This document shows, piece after piece, positions 25,573-34,113 of a DNA stretch of 64,000 bases. Origin of the DNA: Flavobacterium panacis (lineage in GTDB: Bacteria; Bacteroidota; Bacteroidia; Flavobacteriales; Flavobacteriaceae); the NCBI RefSeq assembly GCF_024649945.1, contig NZ_JANKMS010000013.1, forward strand, positions 1 through 64,000, given 5' to 3'. The notes below the pieces were generated by a model. The model was not told the origin of the DNA. It saw nothing but the letters and a program-made list of their open reading frames with translations, and searched no databases. Within the stretch, counting starts at the first letter, position 1, and every line of letters starts with the position of its first letter. The translations under genes were made by a program, and so were the position numbers.

Positions 25573-26211
25573 ATGTTGTTCCCATTTCTGGTAAGTCTTG
25601 TAGGGTTGTTTTTCTTACTGATAAACAGTATTTCTTTTTATAAGACACGAAAAAACAAAGATATCCATTATACTATACTAATGGTCTATTTGATTTGTTT
25701 GTTCGTGAACGAATTATGTTGCAACATTATCGGCTTTTATGCTCCAGGATCTAATTTTTTCCTTTCCCACTATTACTTTATTTTCCAGTTTATTGCTTTG
25801 AGTATATTTTTTCGAAGCTTATTGCCAAGTCCTGTTTTGAAAAAAGCAATTCTTTTTTTTCTGGTAGCAGTTTTGATTTTATTGGCAATTCAATATTATA
25901 AAACTCCTGATCTTTATTGGAGATTTAATCTGCTTGAAATTGGTGTGACTTCGGTACTATTGGTTGTGTATGCGTTAATCTATTTGATACAGAATTTTAA
26001 AAATTTCAAATCTAGTTATATATATTTCTCTAACGGACTAATCATTTATTTGGTCAGTAGTTCAACTATTTTTTTGAGTGGTAATACAGAGTCAATATTA
26101 TTTACAGAGCCATTTGTACTTGACTTCTGGTTTTTTAATTCGTTGTTTTACATCTTATATCAGTTTTTGATTTTTAAGGAATGGAAAACTTTAAACAAGA
26201 AATTTAGATAA
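25573..26211 (+). CDS. Polytopic membrane protein, unknown function
   Basis: The 212 residues contain about six or seven hydrophobic helices with a short basic C-terminal tail (KEWKTLNKKFR). The pattern resembles the N-terminal membrane sensor half of some Bacteroidota signalling proteins, but no kinase or other soluble domain follows. It stands alone between the gldBC terminator and its own terminator. 25419-25572 holds a weak -7-like TACTTTCG and nothing else recognisable. I cannot assign a function. Confidence 0.6.
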   Translation: MLFPFLVSLVGLFFLLINSISFYKTRKNKDIHYTILMVYLICLFVNELCCNIIGFYAPGSNFFLSHYYFIFQFIALSIFFRSLLPSPVLKKAILFFLVAVLILLAIQYYKTPDLYWRFNLLEIGVTSVLLVVYALIYLIQNFKNFKSSYIYFSNGLIIYLVSSSTIFLSGNTESILFTEPFVLDFWFFNSLFYILYQFLIFKEWKTLNKKFR

Positions 26212-26217
26212 ATAAAA

Positions 26218-26258
26218 AAATCCAAATTCCAGACTAAAAATTGGAATTTGGATTTTTT
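26218..26258. terminator. Bidirectional terminator
   Basis: A 14-bp perfect stem (AAATCCAAATTCCA with TGGAATTTGGATTT) with an A-run on the left and a T-run on the right lies between convergent genes. Confidence 0.8.
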
Positions 26259-26280
26259 TTATTTGAATATTTTCAGCACA

Positions 26281-26919
26281 TTATTTTACTGATCTTTTCT
26301 TTAAGTCTTTAAAAATACGTTTTAAGGCGCCTGTCATTAATGCGTTTGAATTTTTATAAAGCGTTATGTTGTCTATGAGTTTATCCGATTTTTGGGTTTC
26401 CCACATCGATTTTGTGTTTCCTTTATTCGTAATTCCGACAACATTTTGAGAGTAAATAATCTGTTGCAGATTCAAATCGTATATTTCCAAAATAACCGAA
26501 GCTTCGTTTCTTTCTGATCCGTAATCGTTTTGATAGAGTTCAATGGAAGATAAATCGCTTTTGTTTTTTCTTGTGGAAATATTGATAAAGAAATCATAAC
26601 CAGTTCCGTCTTTTAGTTCTTTTAATTTTACACTATTCGGATTTAAATTGATCTTTCTCGTAATCAATAATCCATTAACGTCGTGAATGTAAGATACACG
26701 GTCGCCCACGTTTTTTCTGAAGAACTTTAAAGATTCTTCGGTTAATTTGTCTTTAGAATTTTTTGGACAATCCAATTCGTTGAGAAGCCATTTTCCAGAA
26801 GAAAAATCAACTCCGGTTCGTTGTCCGGTGGTTAATACATAGTGCGCGGATTGGCAAGAAGAAAATAGTAATAGAAAGGAAATGCAAAAAGTAAAACAGA
26901 TTGATTTAAAATTGCTCAT
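26281..26919 (-). CDS. Putative lipoprotein, unknown function
   Basis: This 212-residue protein has a leader ending LLFSSC (Cys about 22) and an extracytoplasmic body beginning QSAHYVLTTGQRTGVDFSSGKW. No catalytic motif was recognised. The body mixes strands and helices, with a basic C-terminus (KRIFKDLKKRSVK). It is transcribed convergently with the membrane protein at 25573. The gap from the engB terminator is short and it is not obviously in an operon. Confidence 0.62.
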   Translation of the reverse strand: MSNFKSICFTFCISFLLLFSSCQSAHYVLTTGQRTGVDFSSGKWLLNELDCPKNSKDKLTEESLKFFRKNVGDRVSYIHDVNGLLITRKINLNPNSVKLKELKDGTGYDFFINISTRKNKSDLSSIELYQNDYGSERNEASVILEIYDLNLQQIIYSQNVVGITNKGNTKSMWETQKSDKLIDNITLYKNSNALMTGALKRIFKDLKKRSVK

Positions 26920-26983
26920 TGGTTAATTTGGTTTGCTTCAAATATAATTAAAAAACAATTCGTTAAGGTTTTTCTGTAAAATA

Positions 26984-27012
26984 AAAATTCCAATCGTAAT
27001 GATTGGAATTTA
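26984..27012 (-). terminator. Terminator after engB
   Basis: AATTCCAATC pairs with GATTGGAATT around a GTAAT loop, with an A-run on the left giving a minus-strand U-tail. Confidence 0.7.
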
Positions 27013-27040
27013 GAATTTTTATGTGTGGAATTTTTATGTC

Positions 27041-27673
27041 TTAAATAGAATTTAAAAACCCGCTGTTACTTTTAAAGACTTCTTGGTTTACTTCGTCAAT
27101 GTAAGACAAAAGTTCTTCTTTTCCGATTGATTCTGTAGAAGAGGTAACAAAATATTGTGGCATTTCGGCCCAGTTATTCGCGTACATTTGTTTTTTGTAA
27201 GCGGCAATATGGGAATCGATTTTCACTTTACTGATTTTGTCCGCTTTTGTGAAAATAATACAAAATGGAATTTCGCTTTCGCCCATATAAGACATAAATT
27301 CGATGTCAATATTTTGAGCTTCATGGCGAATATCAATCAAAACAAAAGCGCAAACTAATTGTTCTCTGTTTTCAAAATAATCCGTAATAAACTGTTGGAA
27401 AATTGATTTTGTTTTTTTTGAAACTTTAGCATAACCATAACCAGGTAAATCGACCAAAAACCAATTGTTGTTGATTTTAAAGTGATTGATTAGTTGTGTT
27501 TTTCCTGGTCTTCCAGATGTTTTAGCCAAGCTTTTGTTGTTGGTAAGCATATTAATTAATGATGACTTACCTACATTTGATCTTCCTATAAAAGCATATT
27601 CTGGTAAAAAATCCTTCGGACATTTTGATGCATCAGAATTGCTGACAATAAATTCGGCGGTGTTAATTTTCAT
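27041..27673 (-). CDS. engB: Ribosome biogenesis GTP-binding protein EngB (YihA/YsxC)
   Basis: This 210-residue TrmE-Era-like GTPase is needed for large-subunit assembly. G1 GRSNVGKS is at 30-37, then the switch SGRPGKT, G3 DLPGYG (about 74-79), G4 TKAD (about 141) and the closing TSS motif. The start is preceded by the hydrolase gene 43 bp upstream on the same strand, so the two may be co-transcribed. All GTPase motifs are intact. Confidence 0.93.
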   Translation of the reverse strand: MKINTAEFIVSNSDASKCPKDFLPEYAFIGRSNVGKSSLINMLTNNKSLAKTSGRPGKTQLINHFKINNNWFLVDLPGYGYAKVSKKTKSIFQQFITDYFENREQLVCAFVLIDIRHEAQNIDIEFMSYMGESEIPFCIIFTKADKISKVKIDSHIAAYKKQMYANNWAEMPQYFVTSSTESIGKEELLSYIDEVNQEVFKSNSGFLNSI

Positions 27674-27716
27674 GTTCCTTCTTTTTAAAACCTCCTTAAA
27701 AAATAAAATTTATGGC

Positions 27717-28481
27717 TTATAAATTCTTTTCGGTAAGCCATTTTTCCAGAATTACATTGAATTCATCTGGATGTTCCATCATGGCGGCGTGCCCACATTT
27801 ATCAATCCAATATAATGTTGAATTGGGTAGTAATTTATTAAATTCTTCTGCTACATTTGGCGGTGTTACAGAATCATTTTTACCCCAAATAATACAAGTC
27901 TCAACGTCCATTTTTGGCAAATCCTTAGCCATATTATGACGAATTGCACTTTTAGCAATCGTTAAGGTTTTGATTAATTTGATGCGATCATTGGCAGTAG
28001 CATAAACATCATCAATAATTTCAGGAGTAGCAATTTTTGGGTCGTAAAAAACTTCTCCAGCTTTCTTTTTGATGTATTCGTAATCGCCTCTTCTTGGATA
28101 ACTGTCTCCCATTGCGCTTTCGTAAAGTCCAGAACTTCCGGTGATTACAAGTCCTGCAACTTTTTCAGGATAAAGTTTTGTATGGTATAATGCAATGTGT
28201 CCTCCAAGAGAATTTCCTAGAAGAATTACTTTGTCAAAACCCTTAAAAGTGATAAAGTCTTTTACGTATTTCGCAAAACTTTTTACGTTCGTTTTTAAAA
28301 TACTTTGAGTATATATTGGCAAATCTGGGATAACAACTTTATATCCTTTCGTCGGGAAATATTGTGCTACACCATCAAAGTTACTAAGGCCTCCCATTAA
28401 ACCATGCAGAATAACGATTGGAGTTCCTTCTCCAGCTTCAAAATAGCTGTATTTGCCTTCTTTTTTATAGTGTTTGTCCAT
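27717..28481 (-). CDS. Alpha/beta-fold hydrolase
   Basis: This 254-residue protein has the full hydrolase layout. The oxyanion motif is HGLMGG (26-31) and the nucleophile elbow is GNSLGG with Ser91. The acid is probably Asp in WGKNDSVTPP (about 204) and the base His is in DKCGHAAMMEHP (about 232). There is no signal peptide. The substrate is not predictable. It lies upstream of engB and divergent from the dcw cluster; the intergenic 28482-28858 is the regulatory region of mraZ. Confidence 0.82.
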   Translation of the reverse strand: MDKHYKKEGKYSYFEAGEGTPIVILHGLMGGLSNFDGVAQYFPTKGYKVVIPDLPIYTQSILKTNVKSFAKYVKDFITFKGFDKVILLGNSLGGHIALYHTKLYPEKVAGLVITGSSGLYESAMGDSYPRRGDYEYIKKKAGEVFYDPKIATPEIIDDVYATANDRIKLIKTLTIAKSAIRHNMAKDLPKMDVETCIIWGKNDSVTPPNVAEEFNKLLPNSTLYWIDKCGHAAMMEHPDEFNVILEKWLTEKNL

Positions 28482-28754
28482 CTAATCTAATGCCAATTTC
28501 AATTTCGACAAATATAGGGTTAAATAAACAAAAATGAATTTTTGACGCGATTTTTTAACTAGATAATTTGAGTAGAATTTGTAAATCATTAAAAATCAGT
28601 AATAAAACGTGTTTTTGTTAAAATACTCAAATGTTAAGAAATGTGCATTATAATCAATTTTTTAAGAAAATTAGCGCATTATTTTTTTGAATGAATAACG
28701 GATTTAAGAATCTGTTAATTTATAGTTAAGGTATTGATTGATTGTGGATTATGA

Positions 28755-28814
28755 GAAGTGGTAGTAAAGTGGTTAAACTTATTAACAAAGTGGTATAAAG
28801 TGGTAAAATGTGGT
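28755..28814 (+). promoter_or_regulatory. Putative MraZ operator: five GTGGT boxes
   Basis: Five copies of a (A)AAGTGGT-like box lie upstream of mraZ. Their first G positions are 28758, 28769, 28790, 28800 and 28810, giving spacings of 11, 21, 10 and 10 bp, close to 1, 2, 1 and 1 helical turns. MraZ proteins are known to bind short direct repeats upstream of their own gene with about 10-bp spacing. The box is seen in sequence; binding here is inferred. The array overlaps the region where RNA polymerase would contact -33. Confidence 0.7.
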
Positions 28815-28825
28815 ATTTTTTTTTA

Positions 28826-28833
28826 TATTTTTG
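28826..28833 (+). promoter_or_regulatory. -7 element of the dcw cluster
   Basis: TATTTTTG matches TAnnTTTG and begins 11 bp after the last GTGGT box. The -33 position is occupied by box sequence instead of TTTG. Expected transcript start is near 28839, about 20 nt before the mraZ start. Confidence 0.55.
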
Positions 28834-28858
28834 CTGTATAACATGTTAACTAGTTTTT

Positions 28859-29332
28859 TTGAACACAATTGTCGGAACATATGAGTGTAAAGTCGATGCT
28901 AAAGGGAGGTTGATGATGCCTGCGCCTTTGAAAAAGCAATTGACTGCGTCTCTTCAAGACGGATTCGTTTTGAAGCGCTCTGTTTTTCAGCCGTGTTTAG
29001 AATTGTATCCGATGGTAGAATGGGATGCGATGATGAAAAAAATCAACAAGCTTAATCGCTTTGTGAAAAAGAACAACGATTTCATTAGAAGGTTTACTGC
29101 TGGTGTTAAAGTGGTTGAGGTTGATGCATTAGGAAGATTGCTTGTGCCAAAAGATTTGGTAACGTTTGCAAGTATTTCTAAAGATGTTGTTTTTTCATCT
29201 GCGGTTAATATTGTGGAGATTTGGGATAAAGATTTATACGAAAAATCAATAAGCGGCGAAGATATGGATTTTGCAGATCTAGCCGAAGAAGTAATGGGAA
29301 ATATTAATGACGACGAAGATGGAATATCATAA
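28859..29332 (+). CDS. mraZ: Transcriptional regulator MraZ
   Basis: This 157-residue protein has two SpoVT/AbrB-like repeats. The first is YECKVDAKGRLMMPAPLKKQL (about 8-28; DAKGR is the signature) and the second is VVEVDALGRLLVPKDL (about 82-98). MraZ forms a ring and represses the dcw cluster from repeats upstream. The only in-frame start that keeps the first repeat whole is TTG at 28859; the nearby ATG at 28843 is out of frame. The 3' end overlaps rsmH. It sits just after the five-box operator, which it probably binds. Confidence 0.93.
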   Translation: MNTIVGTYECKVDAKGRLMMPAPLKKQLTASLQDGFVLKRSVFQPCLELYPMVEWDAMMKKINKLNRFVKKNNDFIRRFTAGVKVVEVDALGRLLVPKDLVTFASISKDVVFSSAVNIVEIWDKDLYEKSISGEDMDFADLAEEVMGNINDDEDGIS

Positions 29333-30215
29333 TCCGGTTTTGCTTCATCCAACAGTTGATGGTTTAGATATTAAACCAGACGGAGTGTATGTAGATGTTA
29401 CGTTTGGAGGCGGTGGTCATTCAAAAGAGATTTTAAGAAGATTAGGGCCAAACGGAAGGCTGTTTGCATTTGACCAAGACGAAGATGCGCTTGCTAATGC
29501 ATTGCCAGACGAAAGGTTTACACTAATAAATGAGAATTTTAGGTTCATAAAAAGATTTTTACGTTTTCACGGAGTAAAAGAAGTAGATGGAATCTTGGCA
29601 GATTTGGGAGTTTCATCACACCAGTTTGATGTTCCGGAGAGAGGTTTTTCTACCAGATTTGATGCCGAGTTAGATATGCGGATGAGTCAGAAAAATGATT
29701 TAAATGCTTATCGAGTGGTTAACGAATATGAAGAACAGGATTTACGTCGTGTTTTTTTTGATTATGGGGAGTTGAAAAACGCACCGGTTTTAGCAAGAAC
29801 AATTGTAGAAGCTAGAAAAGATCATCCAATCAAAACAACCGAAGAATTGAAAGATGTTCTGAAAAAGTTTTTGCCGGAGAAAGTTCGAAACAAAGTTTTG
29901 GCTCAGATTTATCAGGCAATCCGAATCGAGGTAAATCAGGAAATGGATGTTTTAAAAGAATTTATTGAGCAGTCATTAGAGATTTTGAAACCAGGAGGAA
30001 GATTTTCGGTAATCTCTTATCATTCGTTAGAAGATCGTTTGGTGAAAAGATTTATCAAGAACGGAATGTTTGAAGGAGAACCAGAAAGAGATTTTTACGG
30101 AAACTTTTCAGTTCCATTCAAAACAATTGGAAAATTGATTGTTCCAGATAATGAAGAAATCAAAATTAATAATAGGGCAAGAAGTGCCAAATTAAGAGTT
30201 GCAGAAAAGCTATAA
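29307..30215 (+). CDS. rsmH: 16S rRNA (cytosine-1402-N4) methyltransferase RsmH
   Basis: This 302-residue protein begins with the hallmark MEYHNPVLLHPTVDGL. The SAM-binding motif VDVTFGGGGHS (about 27-37) and DLGVSSHQFD (about 97-106) are intact, and SYHSLEDRLVKRF marks the C-terminal conserved block. It methylates N4 of C1402 in the decoding centre. ATG at 29307 overlaps mraZ by 26 bp; the second ATG at 29319 is equally plausible and leaves a 14-bp overlap. Position after mraZ is universal for dcw clusters. Confidence 0.93.
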   Translation: MTTKMEYHNPVLLHPTVDGLDIKPDGVYVDVTFGGGGHSKEILRRLGPNGRLFAFDQDEDALANALPDERFTLINENFRFIKRFLRFHGVKEVDGILADLGVSSHQFDVPERGFSTRFDAELDMRMSQKNDLNAYRVVNEYEEQDLRRVFFDYGELKNAPVLARTIVEARKDHPIKTTEELKDVLKKFLPEKVRNKVLAQIYQAIRIEVNQEMDVLKEFIEQSLEILKPGGRFSVISYHSLEDRLVKRFIKNGMFEGEPERDFYGNFSVPFKTIGKLIVPDNEEIKINNRARSAKLRVAEKL

Positions 30216-30237
30216 TATATATTAAGGTAGAAAAAAG

Positions 30238-30585
30238 ATGAAAGGTGGTGTATTTAGCATATTAAAAGCAAGATTTCTGATTCATGAAGATGCAGTAAAA
30301 AACTGGCGATTTATCGTCTTTATCATTCTGCTGGCCATTTTGATGATTGCTAATACACAGCGATACGAACAGAAAGTTTTTGAAATCGCTAAATTAAATA
30401 ATGAAACAAAAGAGCTAAGATCCGAATTTGTAGATCGACGTTCAGAATTGATGAAGTTAAAAATGGAGTCAACTATTTCGGATAAAATGTTAGAAAAACA
30501 AATCTTTCCGTCGACAGTTCCTCCAGTAAAAATAGAAGTTAAAAAAGAAGAAGAAAAAAGTTTCTTTAAAAGAATATGGCAGTAG
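30238..30585 (+). CDS. ftsL: Cell division protein FtsL-like
   Basis: This 115-residue bitopic protein has a cytoplasmic N-terminus, one TM helix (about 24-39, FIVFIILLAILMIANT) and a periplasmic leucine-zipper-like coiled coil (about 45-80, FEIAKLNNETKELRSEF and onward). The C-terminal tail is Lys/Glu-rich. It overlaps ftsI by 10 bp. Topology and position between rsmH and ftsI identify it; sequence similarity within FtsL is generally low. It would assemble with FtsQ and an FtsB-like partner at the septum. Confidence 0.8.
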   Translation: MKGGVFSILKARFLIHEDAVKNWRFIVFIILLAILMIANTQRYEQKVFEIAKLNNETKELRSEFVDRRSELMKLKMESTISDKMLEKQIFPSTVPPVKIEVKKEEEKSFFKRIWQ

Positions 30586-32582
30586 AAGATAAACATATAT
30601 CCTACAGAATTTACCTCGTAGCAGTTTTCATCTTTGTGATGGCAATTGCTATTGTCGTTAAATTGACCAATATTCAATGGGTTGATGGAGATTACTACAG
30701 AAAACTGGCAAAACAGCGTACTGTTAGAAACTTCGTAATTCCAGCCAACAAAGGAAATATTTATTCTGCTGACGGAAGTTTGTTAGCAACATCAATTCCA
30801 AATTACGAGATTCGTTTTGATGCAAAAGCACCGAAAACAGAAACGTTTGAAAAGTATGTAAAACAGCTTTCGGATTCTCTAGCAACTGTTTTGGATAGGC
30901 CAGCAGGTTATTACGAAAAAGAATTAAGAAAAGCGCGCGAGAATAAAAATCGTTATTATTTGATCGCTCGCAAGTTGAGTTATACAGAATATGTGAAAAT
31001 TAAAAACTTTCCATTATTCAAGTTAGGTGCTTTTAAAGGCGGAATTATTGTTGAGCAAGAAACCGTTAGAAAACATCCAATTGGTAAAATTGCTGAAAGA
31101 ACTATTGGTTACGATAAAATTGATCCAGCTACTGGAGTAGAAGTTGGAAAAGGAATTGAATGGGCTTTTAAAAATTACCTGAATGGAAAAGATGGTAAGA
31201 TTTTAAAGCAAAAAATCGCAAAAGGACAATGGAAACCTATTCGTGATGTTAACGAGGTAGATCCAGTTGACGGTTACGATGTAATTTCGACAATAGATGT
31301 TTTTATTCAAGATATCGCACATCACGCTTTGTTGAAACAATTGGAAGATTACGAAGCAGATCATGGTTGTGTGGTGGTTATGGAAACACAAACAGGGCAT
31401 GTAAAAGCGATTTCAAATTTAGGAAGAGCAGAAGACGGATCGTATTTTGAAACTACAAATTATGCAATTGCAGAATCTCATGAGCCAGGATCGACTTTTA
31501 AATTGGTCGATTTAATGGCAATTTTAGAAGACAAGGTTGCTGATACAAGTACGGTTTATGATAGTCATAATGGTGTAGTTAAATATTATGGAAGATCTGT
31601 ACGTGATTCGCATCATGGCGGTTACGGAAAAATTTCATTAGCGCGTGGATTTGAGCTTTCGTCAAATACAGTAATGGTTCAGGCGGTTTATGATAATTAT
31701 AAAAGTAATCCATCAAAGTTTGTAAATCACATCAGAAGACTTGGTTTAGATAAAACTTTGGGATTGCATTTTAAAGGAGAAGGAAGACCAATTATTCCGC
31801 ATCCTGGAGATAAAAGCTGGTCAGGAATTTCGCTTCCATGGATGGCTTTTGGATATTCAGTTTCAGTGACACCGATGCAGACTCTTACATTGTATAATTC
31901 AGTTGCGAATAATGGTGTAATGGTAAAACCACAGTTTGTTTCAGAAATTAAGGAATGGAATAAAACGATTAAAAAGTTTGATACTGAAGTTATAAATCCA
32001 AAAGTTTGTTCGCCTGAAACGCTTAAGAAAGTTAAAGCAGTTTTAGAAAATGTTGTAAAAAAAGGAACAGGTTCTAAGTTGTACTCGAAAGATTTTTCGA
32101 TGGCAGGAAAAACAGGAACGGCTATGGTGAATTATGGTAAAGCAGGAAGAGAAGGAATGTATTATGCTTCATCATTTGCAGGATATTTTCCAGCAGATCA
32201 TCCAAAATATTCTTGTATTGTAGTGGTTCATAAACCCAATACGTCAAAAAATAATTATTACGGAGCAGACGTTGCAGGGCCGGTTTTTAAAAGAATTGCT
32301 CAAAAGATTTTTACAGACGCGCCTTCAACAAATACGATTAAAAAATTAGATACTAGAATTCCAAAACAGGATGATAGTTATAATAAATATACTGTAGAGG
32401 CCAATAAAAAAATAAACCAGATTCCAAATTTAAAAGGAATGCCTGGAATGGACGCGATTGCTTTACTAGAGAATTTAGGTTTGAAAGTAAAAGTAAATGG
32501 AATGGGGAAAGTGAAAAATCAATCGATCCAAGCGGGGAGCAGTATTAGTAAAAACACAACAATTGTATTAGAATTATCGTGA
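30576..32582 (+). CDS. ftsI: Septal transpeptidase FtsI (PBP3) with PASTA domain
   Basis: This 668-residue class B penicillin-binding protein cross-links septal peptidoglycan. It has one N-terminal TM helix (about 11-30), a dimerisation domain, and a transpeptidase domain with STFK (306-309, active Ser306), SSN (362-364) and KTG (512-514). A C-terminal PASTA repeat (about 608-668, IPNLKGMPGMDAIALLENLG) is an addition relative to proteobacterial FtsI. It overlaps both neighbours, and the last codon overlaps the GTG start of murE. Confidence 0.93.
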   Translation: MAVEDKHISYRIYLVAVFIFVMAIAIVVKLTNIQWVDGDYYRKLAKQRTVRNFVIPANKGNIYSADGSLLATSIPNYEIRFDAKAPKTETFEKYVKQLSDSLATVLDRPAGYYEKELRKARENKNRYYLIARKLSYTEYVKIKNFPLFKLGAFKGGIIVEQETVRKHPIGKIAERTIGYDKIDPATGVEVGKGIEWAFKNYLNGKDGKILKQKIAKGQWKPIRDVNEVDPVDGYDVISTIDVFIQDIAHHALLKQLEDYEADHGCVVVMETQTGHVKAISNLGRAEDGSYFETTNYAIAESHEPGSTFKLVDLMAILEDKVADTSTVYDSHNGVVKYYGRSVRDSHHGGYGKISLARGFELSSNTVMVQAVYDNYKSNPSKFVNHIRRLGLDKTLGLHFKGEGRPIIPHPGDKSWSGISLPWMAFGYSVSVTPMQTLTLYNSVANNGVMVKPQFVSEIKEWNKTIKKFDTEVINPKVCSPETLKKVKAVLENVVKKGTGSKLYSKDFSMAGKTGTAMVNYGKAGREGMYYASSFAGYFPADHPKYSCIVVVHKPNTSKNNYYGADVAGPVFKRIAQKIFTDAPSTNTIKKLDTRIPKQDDSYNKYTVEANKKINQIPNLKGMPGMDAIALLENLGLKVKVNGMGKVKNQSIQAGSSISKNTTIVLELS

Positions 32583-34042
32583 AAGTATTAAAAGACATAT
32601 TATACAAAGTAGCTATTGAATCTGTAAAAGGTTCAACAGAAACTGCTATCAATAAAATTGAATTTGATTCACGTAAAGTAGAAGCAAATGATGTTTTTGT
32701 AGCAATTCGTGGTTCACTTTCAGATGGGCATGATTACATTGAAAAAGCTATTCAGTTAGGTGCAAAAGCAATTATTTGTGATGCTCTTCCTGAAAATACT
32801 GTTGATGGAGTAACTTATGTTCAGGTAAAAGATACCAATACGGCTTTGGCTTTTATGGCGGCTAATTATTTTGAAGATCCTTCTGCAAAATTAAAATTAG
32901 TTGGTGTAACGGGGACAAATGGTAAAACTACAATTGCTTCTTTATTGTTTCAATTGTTTCAAAAAGCAGGTTTTAAAGTTGGTTTATTATCAACTGTAAA
33001 AATCGTAGTCGATAAAACAGAATATCCTGCAACGCATACAACACCAGATTCTTTAACAATCAATCATTATTTAAATGAGATGATTGAAGCTGGAGTGACG
33101 CATTGTTTTATGGAAGTAAGTTCACACGGAATCCACCAAAAACGTACAGAAGCGTTGCATTTTGTGGGAGGAATTTTTACGAATCTTTCACATGATCATT
33201 TAGATTATCATCCAACATTTGCTGAATATAGAGACGTTAAAAAGTCATTTTTTGATTCACTTCCAAAATCAGCGTTTGTTTTATCAAATATTGATGATAA
33301 AAATGGTTCGGTAATGTTGCAAAATACAGTTGCAAAAAAACTGACTTATGCTTTAAAATCATATGCAGATTATAGAGCGCAGATTTTAGAAAGCCAATTG
33401 TCTGGATTATTATTGAAAATTAACGACAATGAAGTTTGGGTAAAACTGATTGGTACTTTCAACGCTTACAATGTTTTAGCGATTTATGGAACCGCTGTAG
33501 AGCTTGGAATTGATAGTCTTGAAGCGTTGCGTTTGTTGTCTGATTTAGAGAGTGTTTCGGGGCGTTTTCAGTATATCGTATCAGATGGAGGAATTACGGC
33601 TGTTGTTGATTATGCGCATACACCAGATGCATTGGAGAATGTTTTGAAAACGATAAATGACATTCGTACCAAAAACGAACAATTAATTACGGTTGTTGGT
33701 TGTGGAGGGAATCGTGATAAAACGAAACGTCCGATTATGGCAAAAATCGCTTCAGATTTAAGTGATAAAGCGGTATTGACTTCAGATAATCCAAGAAATG
33801 AAGATCCAGAAGTTATTTTGGATGAAATGGAGCAGGGAGTTGAACCTCAGAATTATAAAAAAATGCTTCGAATCACAGATAGAAAACAAGCAATTAAAAC
33901 AGCTTGTCAATTGGCAGAAGCAAAAGATATTATCCTGATTGCAGGAAAAGGACATGAAACCTATCAGGAAATAAATGGTGTTCGTCATCATTTTGATGAT
34001 ATGGAAACAATAAAAGAGATTTTAGGTCAATTAAATAAATAA
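32579..34042 (+). CDS. murE: UDP-MurNAc-tripeptide synthetase MurE, meso-DAP type
   Basis: This 487-residue ATP-dependent ligase adds the third stem residue to UDP-MurNAc-dipeptide. The nucleotide loop GTNGKT is at 112-117, HTTPD follows at about 160, and the DNPRNE motif at 403-408 is the signature of enzymes that take meso-diaminopimelate. The start is GTG, overlapping the ftsI stop by three bases. It is followed by a short non-coding gap and mraY. Confidence 0.93.
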   Translation: MKVLKDILYKVAIESVKGSTETAINKIEFDSRKVEANDVFVAIRGSLSDGHDYIEKAIQLGAKAIICDALPENTVDGVTYVQVKDTNTALAFMAANYFEDPSAKLKLVGVTGTNGKTTIASLLFQLFQKAGFKVGLLSTVKIVVDKTEYPATHTTPDSLTINHYLNEMIEAGVTHCFMEVSSHGIHQKRTEALHFVGGIFTNLSHDHLDYHPTFAEYRDVKKSFFDSLPKSAFVLSNIDDKNGSVMLQNTVAKKLTYALKSYADYRAQILESQLSGLLLKINDNEVWVKLIGTFNAYNVLAIYGTAVELGIDSLEALRLLSDLESVSGRFQYIVSDGGITAVVDYAHTPDALENVLKTINDIRTKNEQLITVVGCGGNRDKTKRPIMAKIASDLSDKAVLTSDNPRNEDPEVILDEMEQGVEPQNYKKMLRITDRKQAIKTACQLAEAKDIILIAGKGHETYQEINGVRHHFDDMETIKEILGQLNK

Positions 34043-34113
34043 AAAAATAAGTTCAAATACCACCAGAATTGGAATTTGGAATTTCAAAATTGGGATTTAA
34101 AAAATAAAAAAAT
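34043..34113. repeat. Intergenic stretch of iterated AATTGGAATTT-like words
   Basis: The murE-mraY gap contains GAATTGGAATTTGGAATTTC followed by AAAATTGGGATTT, a short word repeated about three times, plus an A-rich tail. The same vocabulary forms the stems of the terminators at 25378 and 26218. It may be a decayed hairpin or a translation spacer; there is no gene. Confidence 0.5.

Noticed and set aside
28843..28845. ATG just upstream of mraZ as its start
   Set aside because: It is out of frame with the MraZ sequence; the TTG at 28859 keeps the first repeat complete.
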